Of a DNA stretch of 34,400 nucleotides, positions 31,044-34,400 are shown piece by piece. Both the position numbers and the translations under genes were made by a program. Positions within the stretch are counted from its first letter, which is position 1, and each line of letters begins with the position of its first letter. Origin of the DNA: JAYZQT01 sp964412235 (GTDB lineage Bacteria > Pseudomonadota > Alphaproteobacteria > MPNO01 > UBA830); the NCBI GenBank assembly GCA_964412235.1, contig CAYPNT010000024.1:1-34400 (forward strand). Reading direction: 5' to 3'. The notes beneath the pieces were generated by a model. That model saw nothing but the letters and a program-made list of their open reading frames with translations, had not been told where the DNA came from and searched no databases.

Positions 31044-32273
31044 TCAGCCGTATTTTGTTCGAGCTGTGATAAAAGTTAAAAATGCGGCCGCAATGAAAAC
31101 AGCGGAAATAGCGAAAATCCACTGCGCTCCAACTTTATCCATTACTAGTCCAAGTAACACGGGAATTATAAATCCACCCAAATTTGATCCGGTTGAGGCA
31201 AATCCCATAACTTTGCCCATAGAACCTGGAGGTGTAACAGAACGAAGCAAAATATCGCGCGAAGGTATTAAAGATCCCATTAAAAATCCTGAAAGTGCTA
31301 ACAAAACGACAAGCTCAAATAACGTTAGGTTAATCCAACCCAAAATTGCGACGATCAATGCAGAGGGCAAAAGAGTTAAAGACGCCGTTAATGTTCGTGC
31401 TCCGAATTTATCGGCAATCCAACCTCCACATAGGATCCCTAAAACCGAACCGGCCGTAAATGCGGCTAGACCACGGCCAGCATCGGTAATACTCGTCCCA
31501 AAGAGGTCATTCAATGCCACGGCCAGAAAGCCCCGCACACCGCCACCCCCCATTTGATGCAATACGAAATAGAGAAAACACATTAAAATGGGGAGTGTCA
31601 TCAGAAGACGGAGCCCATCTCGGGTGGTCATTTTATCTGTGACCGTGTTTGCAGCGGGTTTTTTAACAATCGGTATTGGACCTTCATCCCGCAGAGCATT
31701 CGATTGGGTGATTAGAAGTAAGACGACAAGGAGGCCAATTACTCCCATCAGAATAAAAGCTGCCCGCCAATGCCAAAGTGCGGTGATCTCGGTCATAAAG
31801 ATGGGCGCTATCACGAAGCCAAGATATCCCGTGGCTGAATGTATTGAAAATGCGCGGCCCATCCTTTCTTCGCTAATTTTCGTAGACAATATAGAATAGT
31901 CAGCTGGATGATAAACGGTATGGCCAATACCCCCGAATATAGCGAGCACTATTAAATGCCAATACTCGCTGGATATACCGATCAGACCCATTGCCGTCGC
32001 CTCTATGCCAAGTCCCATTATAAGCAAGGAACGGGCCCCAAAACGGTCCACTATGAACCCTACCGGTGTCTGAAAAACGAAGGTCGATAGTGCGAAAAGG
32101 GAATAGATTGCAGCTATTTTTGTGGTCGCAAGATCTCCGGTAAGACCAAAGGCCGGCTTTAGAACTGCAAACATCGGAGGCATCACGAGCCAATACGCGT
32201 GACTCATCATATGGGGCAAGCATACGAGGGCAATGATCTTCGCGTCACGACTGAGGGATGTAGGGCTAGGCAT
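31044..32273 (-). CDS. MFS transporter, Fsr-like (third, distant paralogue)
   Basis: The 409-residue carrier has about twelve membrane helices and motif A GFIVDRFGARSLLIM. Its HTVYHPADYSILSTKIS segment is the same family motif (H-P-x-D-Y-S-I) seen in the tandem pair at 10592-13034. Its N-terminus (CLPHMMSHAYWLVMPPMF) and the IPSRDILLRSVTPPGSMG segment also align with those proteins. It is separated from them by about 18 kb and precedes egtD by 58 bp on the same strand. It could import or export a metabolite linked to that pathway, such as hercynine, ergothioneine or a betaine; that is speculation. The start at ATG 32273 has only a weak ribosome-binding site. Confidence 0.88.
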   Translation of the reverse strand: MPSPTSLSRDAKIIALVCLPHMMSHAYWLVMPPMFAVLKPAFGLTGDLATTKIAAIYSLFALSTFVFQTPVGFIVDRFGARSLLIMGLGIEATAMGLIGISSEYWHLIVLAIFGGIGHTVYHPADYSILSTKISEERMGRAFSIHSATGYLGFVIAPIFMTEITALWHWRAAFILMGVIGLLVVLLLITQSNALRDEGPIPIVKKPAANTVTDKMTTRDGLRLLMTLPILMCFLYFVLHQMGGGGVRGFLAVALNDLFGTSITDAGRGLAAFTAGSVLGILCGGWIADKFGARTLTASLTLLPSALIVAILGWINLTLFELVVLLALSGFLMGSLIPSRDILLRSVTPPGSMGKVMGFASTGSNLGGFIIPVLLGLVMDKVGAQWIFAISAVFIAAAFLTFITARTKYG

Positions 32274-32460
32274 CGATTTTCCAGGTTAACTGGGCCCAAC
32301 ATAAACGAGCTGGATCAAAGATTAAACGGACCACAACAAATTTATGTTTTTCCGACCAAAACTCGGCAACATACTTATAGCGTATCGAGTATCAAAATGA
32401 CCTCTACCCTATAGAGAAAAATCGCGTTACTGATTACAATGCGTTCAATAATTTAGAAGT

Positions 32461-32468
32461 GAGGAGGG
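32461..32468 (+). promoter_or_regulatory. Strong ribosome-binding site for a TTG start
   Basis: GAGGAGGG ends 4 bases before TTG at 32473 (core GGAGG at 32463-32467, spacing 5). This near-perfect Shine-Dalgarno sequence justifies choosing the TTG start for the heme-oxygenase-fold protein. Confidence 0.75.
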
Positions 32469-32472
32469 TGCT

Positions 32473-33216
32473 TTGACCGATAAATACGGCAGGGAAGCCG
32501 CAGAGGGGGTAGTAGCAATTAGAGAAGCATGGCACACCAAAAATCACCCATTTTATATTGAGTTTTTTGAAGGAAAAGTTGGCCTGGAGCCGATGGGCGC
32601 GTTAATGGCCCAGCATTACCAGCATGTTTTACGTGCATTGCCGAGTTTTGGTATCATTTATTACAAAGCACCGCCCGAAGCGCGAGAATTTGCGCTTGAA
32701 AATCTCGCCGAGGAGGAAGGCTTGGTCGCTGGGCCCGGAGAAGACAGAGAGCCTCACGACCACATGGAACTTATCTTCCGCTTTTGCCGATCTGTTGGAA
32801 TGTCGGAAGAACAAGTGAAAGCTACAGAACAGCTCCCGGCTTGGCGAGCACGTTCTTATTACTACCTGAACGTTGTACACGACATGCCTATCGGCGTAAT
32901 CCTTGCAATGCAGTGTACCCAAGAAGGCCAGCAACCGGCAATCAATGGTGAACGTACGCTCCCTGCATTTCAAAAATATCACGGATATACGTTAGAATCC
33001 CCCGAAATAGAATTTTTTACTGAACACTTTATCGCCGATGCAGATCATTCCAGCCGGCAGTTGCAAATGGTTGAAAAACTAATCACCTCCGAAGAACTGC
33101 GCGATCAAGCCCTCGAGGTAGCCGAAACACAGGTAAAAACGCGTTGGGCATGTATGAATGACATATATCGAACCGCTGTCTTGGGCCAAAAAGATCCTGT
33201 TCCTCAGCACCTATAG
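32473..33216 (+). CDS. Heme-oxygenase-fold iron-containing redox enzyme family protein (PqqC/TenA/CADD-like)
   Basis: The 247-residue all-helical protein belongs to the TenA/PqqC/heme-oxygenase-like superfamily. The pattern ENLAEEEG (76-83), HDHMELIFRF (95-104) and TEHFIADADH (183-192) resembles the metal ligands of heme-oxygenase-like diiron oxidases (CADD, UndA type). Candidate ligands are E81, H97, H185, D189 and H192. Thiaminase II is less likely because the thiamin-specific cysteine motif is not evident. Such enzymes oxidise amino acids, fatty acids or cofactor precursors. The gene stands alone, with no pqq or thi genes nearby. It starts with TTG, supported by an excellent ribosome-binding site. 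It is convergent with the deacetylase-like gene and divergent from the MFS gene. Confidence 0.75.
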   Translation: MTDKYGREAAEGVVAIREAWHTKNHPFYIEFFEGKVGLEPMGALMAQHYQHVLRALPSFGIIYYKAPPEAREFALENLAEEEGLVAGPGEDREPHDHMELIFRFCRSVGMSEEQVKATEQLPAWRARSYYYLNVVHDMPIGVILAMQCTQEGQQPAINGERTLPAFQKYHGYTLESPEIEFFTEHFIADADHSSRQLQMVEKLITSEELRDQALEVAETQVKTRWACMNDIYRTAVLGQKDPVPQHL

Positions 33217-33308
33217 AAACCTAATGCAGCTCCATTCTAAAAAAAAACTACCAATAGTTATTATGACAAGCGACTAGCCTAAATTTACCGTTCTATGGGG
33301 ACTGATGT

Positions 33309-34184
33309 TTAGTCAGGAGGACAAGCCACCTGGTACCAGTTGGCAATGTCTTCACCTACAACGAATTTTGTGTCGACCCGGGTTTGGAGAACGTCCAACA
33401 TCCTTTCCAGATACCTGAACCGGTGAGGCACGCCCATCAAGTGGGGATGTAAAGCGATGGTAAGCACTCGTGGTTGAAGCTTGAGTTCAGTTTCAAAGAC
33501 CGTCAACGTATCTACCAAGCGATCGAACATTTCCGAGGAATGCTGCCTCTCTATCGCGTATACCGGGCTATCATTTAACTCGAGGGTATAAGGCATCCCT
33601 AATAAGGGCCCATGCAGTGTGGTCATCCAACAGGGCAGGTCATCAAGAACCCAGTCAAAAACATATTCTACCCCAAGTTCTTTAAGTAGATCGGGTGTTT
33701 CGAACGTTTCTTTTAACCCAGGACCCAGCCAACCTTTGGGACGTTTGCCTGTAAATCTCTCTATCAAGTCCAGGGAAAGTTCTATTATTTCTTTTTCGTC
33801 GCTTTCTCCTTGAATTGATTTTTGATGAACACCGTGACCAATAAATTCCCAACCGGCCTCCAACATCGCCGAAGCACAAGACGGATAGGCCTCTATTACT
33901 CCCGCATTCAGGCTAACGCTAGCGGGTAACCCTCGACTTGATAACAATTGCAAGAAGCGAGGCATCCCGGTTCGCATCCCGTATTCCGCCCAACTAAAAT
34001 TGGGAATGTCTGGAACCTGTTCCAGGCCATGAGGTGCCGTAAGGTATTTGCGGGGCATGCCTTGATCAAATAACCAATGTTCGACATTAACAACCAAATG
34101 AACCATCAAGGGTTTACCATCGATGCCCACAAGCGGTGGTCGTTCTGTTGACATTTGATAAGGAATACGTGGATTACTCGTCAT
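33309..34184 (-). CDS. Polysaccharide deacetylase-fold (PuuE-like) hydrolase
   Basis: The 291-residue protein has the NodB/PuuE barrel. The first-motif region is MVHLVVNVEHW (27-37), with Glu where polysaccharide deacetylases carry Asp. WEFIGHGVHQ (112-121) holds H117 and H120. KGWLGPGLKETFETPDLLKE (150-169) and the late histidine motif TIALHPHLMG follow. There is no signal peptide, and the length matches allantoinase PuuE and related cytosolic amidohydrolases rather than secreted chitin or peptidoglycan deacetylases. The frame is open to TTG 34211, but ATG 34184 has AAGGA 8 bases upstream and is preferred. It is divergent from the gene that begins at 34349 and could share a function with it. 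Confidence 0.82.
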   Translation of the reverse strand: MTSNPRIPYQMSTERPPLVGIDGKPLMVHLVVNVEHWLFDQGMPRKYLTAPHGLEQVPDIPNFSWAEYGMRTGMPRFLQLLSSRGLPASVSLNAGVIEAYPSCASAMLEAGWEFIGHGVHQKSIQGESDEKEIIELSLDLIERFTGKRPKGWLGPGLKETFETPDLLKELGVEYVFDWVLDDLPCWMTTLHGPLLGMPYTLELNDSPVYAIERQHSSEMFDRLVDTLTVFETELKLQPRVLTIALHPHLMGVPHRFRYLERMLDVLQTRVDTKFVVGEDIANWYQVACPPD

Positions 34185-34336
34185 ATAGGTTTTCCTTATT
34201 GTTGAGCTCAACAGATTGTTCTGTATCCGTGTAGATCACAATTTTGTTCCAATTTCTACTGTGTTCTTCGTCAGCCTTTTTGAGGTAATTTTGTTTTGGT
34301 AGGTAACCTAGGCAACAACCTTAATCATAAACCTCA

Positions 34337-34341
34337 GGGAG
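34337..34341 (+). promoter_or_regulatory. Ribosome-binding site for the right-edge gene
   Basis: GGGAG is placed 7 bases before GTG at 34349. This spacing is what makes the edge reading frame credible as a gene start. Confidence 0.6.
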
Positions 34342-34348
34342 ACAAACG

Positions 34349-34400
34349 GTGGGCAAGTTTATTATCGGACCCCATATGCGCCTGCACGAATGGGTCGCCG
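34349..34400 (+). CDS. N-terminal fragment of a gene cut by the right edge; possible substrate-binding protein
   Basis: From GTG at 34349, 17 codons plus one base are visible, reading MGKFIIGPHMRLHEWVA, in frame to the window end. The ribosome-binding site GGGAG at 34337-34341 supports translation. The fragment is too short for a firm call. The pattern, a short strand then 'RLHEWVA', resembles the start of NMT1-type substrate-binding proteins, in which it is followed by an 'EEKGYF' segment, and there is again no signal peptide. Divergent from the deacetylase-fold gene. Family call is a guess; the existence of a gene is likely. Confidence 0.5.
   Translation, partial: MGKFIIGPHMRLHEWVA

Noticed and set aside
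31030..31557. Plus-strand open frame of 175 codons opposite the third MFS gene
   Set aside because: Shadow of the MFS coding strand: proline- and lysine-rich low-information translation, no recognisable domain.
1..34400. CRISPR array, tRNA/rRNA genes, insertion sequences or prophage
   Set aside because: No regularly spaced direct repeats, no cloverleaf-like segment in the gaps, and no transposase, integrase or phage-like protein among the coding regions.

Overview
The window looks like chromosomal DNA of a free-living, metabolically versatile Gram-negative bacterium of moderate GC content. It is most likely an alphaproteobacterium. The best clue is the block sdhE-mfd on the minus strand, divergent from recG with a DUF502 membrane-protein gene convergent to recG, an arrangement I know from Alphaproteobacteria. 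SdhE and an EgtD homologue fit that placement. The taxonomy is inference; there is no rRNA or other marker gene here. I see no tRNA, rRNA, CRISPR array, transposase, integrase or phage gene. The gene content is dense and catabolic.

Layout. (1) 1-5285: a truncated phytanoyl-CoA dioxygenase-like gene (-) diverges from a MetE C-terminal-like methyltransferase gene (+). A minus-strand trio follows: GTP cyclohydrolase II, an MFS carrier and a metallo-beta-lactamase-fold hydrolase. (2) 5465-8822 (+): a tight three-gene operon encodes two tandem cytosolic RdhA/QueG-like proteins, each with cysteines for two [4Fe-4S] clusters, and a PaaK-type acyl/aryl-CoA ligase. This is the most unusual unit in the window. 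(3) 8823-9269: a non-coding, AT-rich gap with a GC-richer patch holding a 9-bp perfect inverted repeat. (4) 9270-13475 (-): an operon GlcG/HbpS-like protein, two tandem Fsr-like MFS carriers and a fused SpmA-SpmB 'gate' membrane protein. (5) 13761-20943: a PaaA-like diiron protein gene closed by a clear rho-independent terminator, an enoyl-CoA hydratase, a convergent GhrA-like hydroxyacid dehydrogenase, then a plus-strand operon aspartate dehydrogenase-like, enoyl-CoA hydratase, AMP-forming acyl-CoA ligase and Bcr/CflA-type exporter. (6) 20959-29156: housekeeping block (mfd, sdhE, recG, DUF502), with a MaoC-like protein and an orphan NMT1/THI5-like binding protein appended downstream of mfd. 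(7) 29271-32273 (-): a third MFS paralogue, EgtD and a DsbA/FrnE-like protein. (8) 32473-34400: a heme-oxygenase-fold (PqqC/TenA/CADD-like) protein, a polysaccharide-deacetylase-fold protein and the first 17 codons of a divergent gene.

How the genes work together (inference). Two separate units each couple a CoA ligase with redox or hydratase enzymes, so organic acids are probably taken up by the many MFS carriers and degraded as CoA thioesters. In the first unit the ligase sits with two paired Fe-S/corrinoid-type reductases, suggesting reductive (possibly dehalogenating) processing of an activated acid. In the second, a ligase, two crotonase-fold enzymes, a PaaA-like diiron protein and a dehydrogenase suggest oxidative processing. 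No substrate can be named from the sequence.
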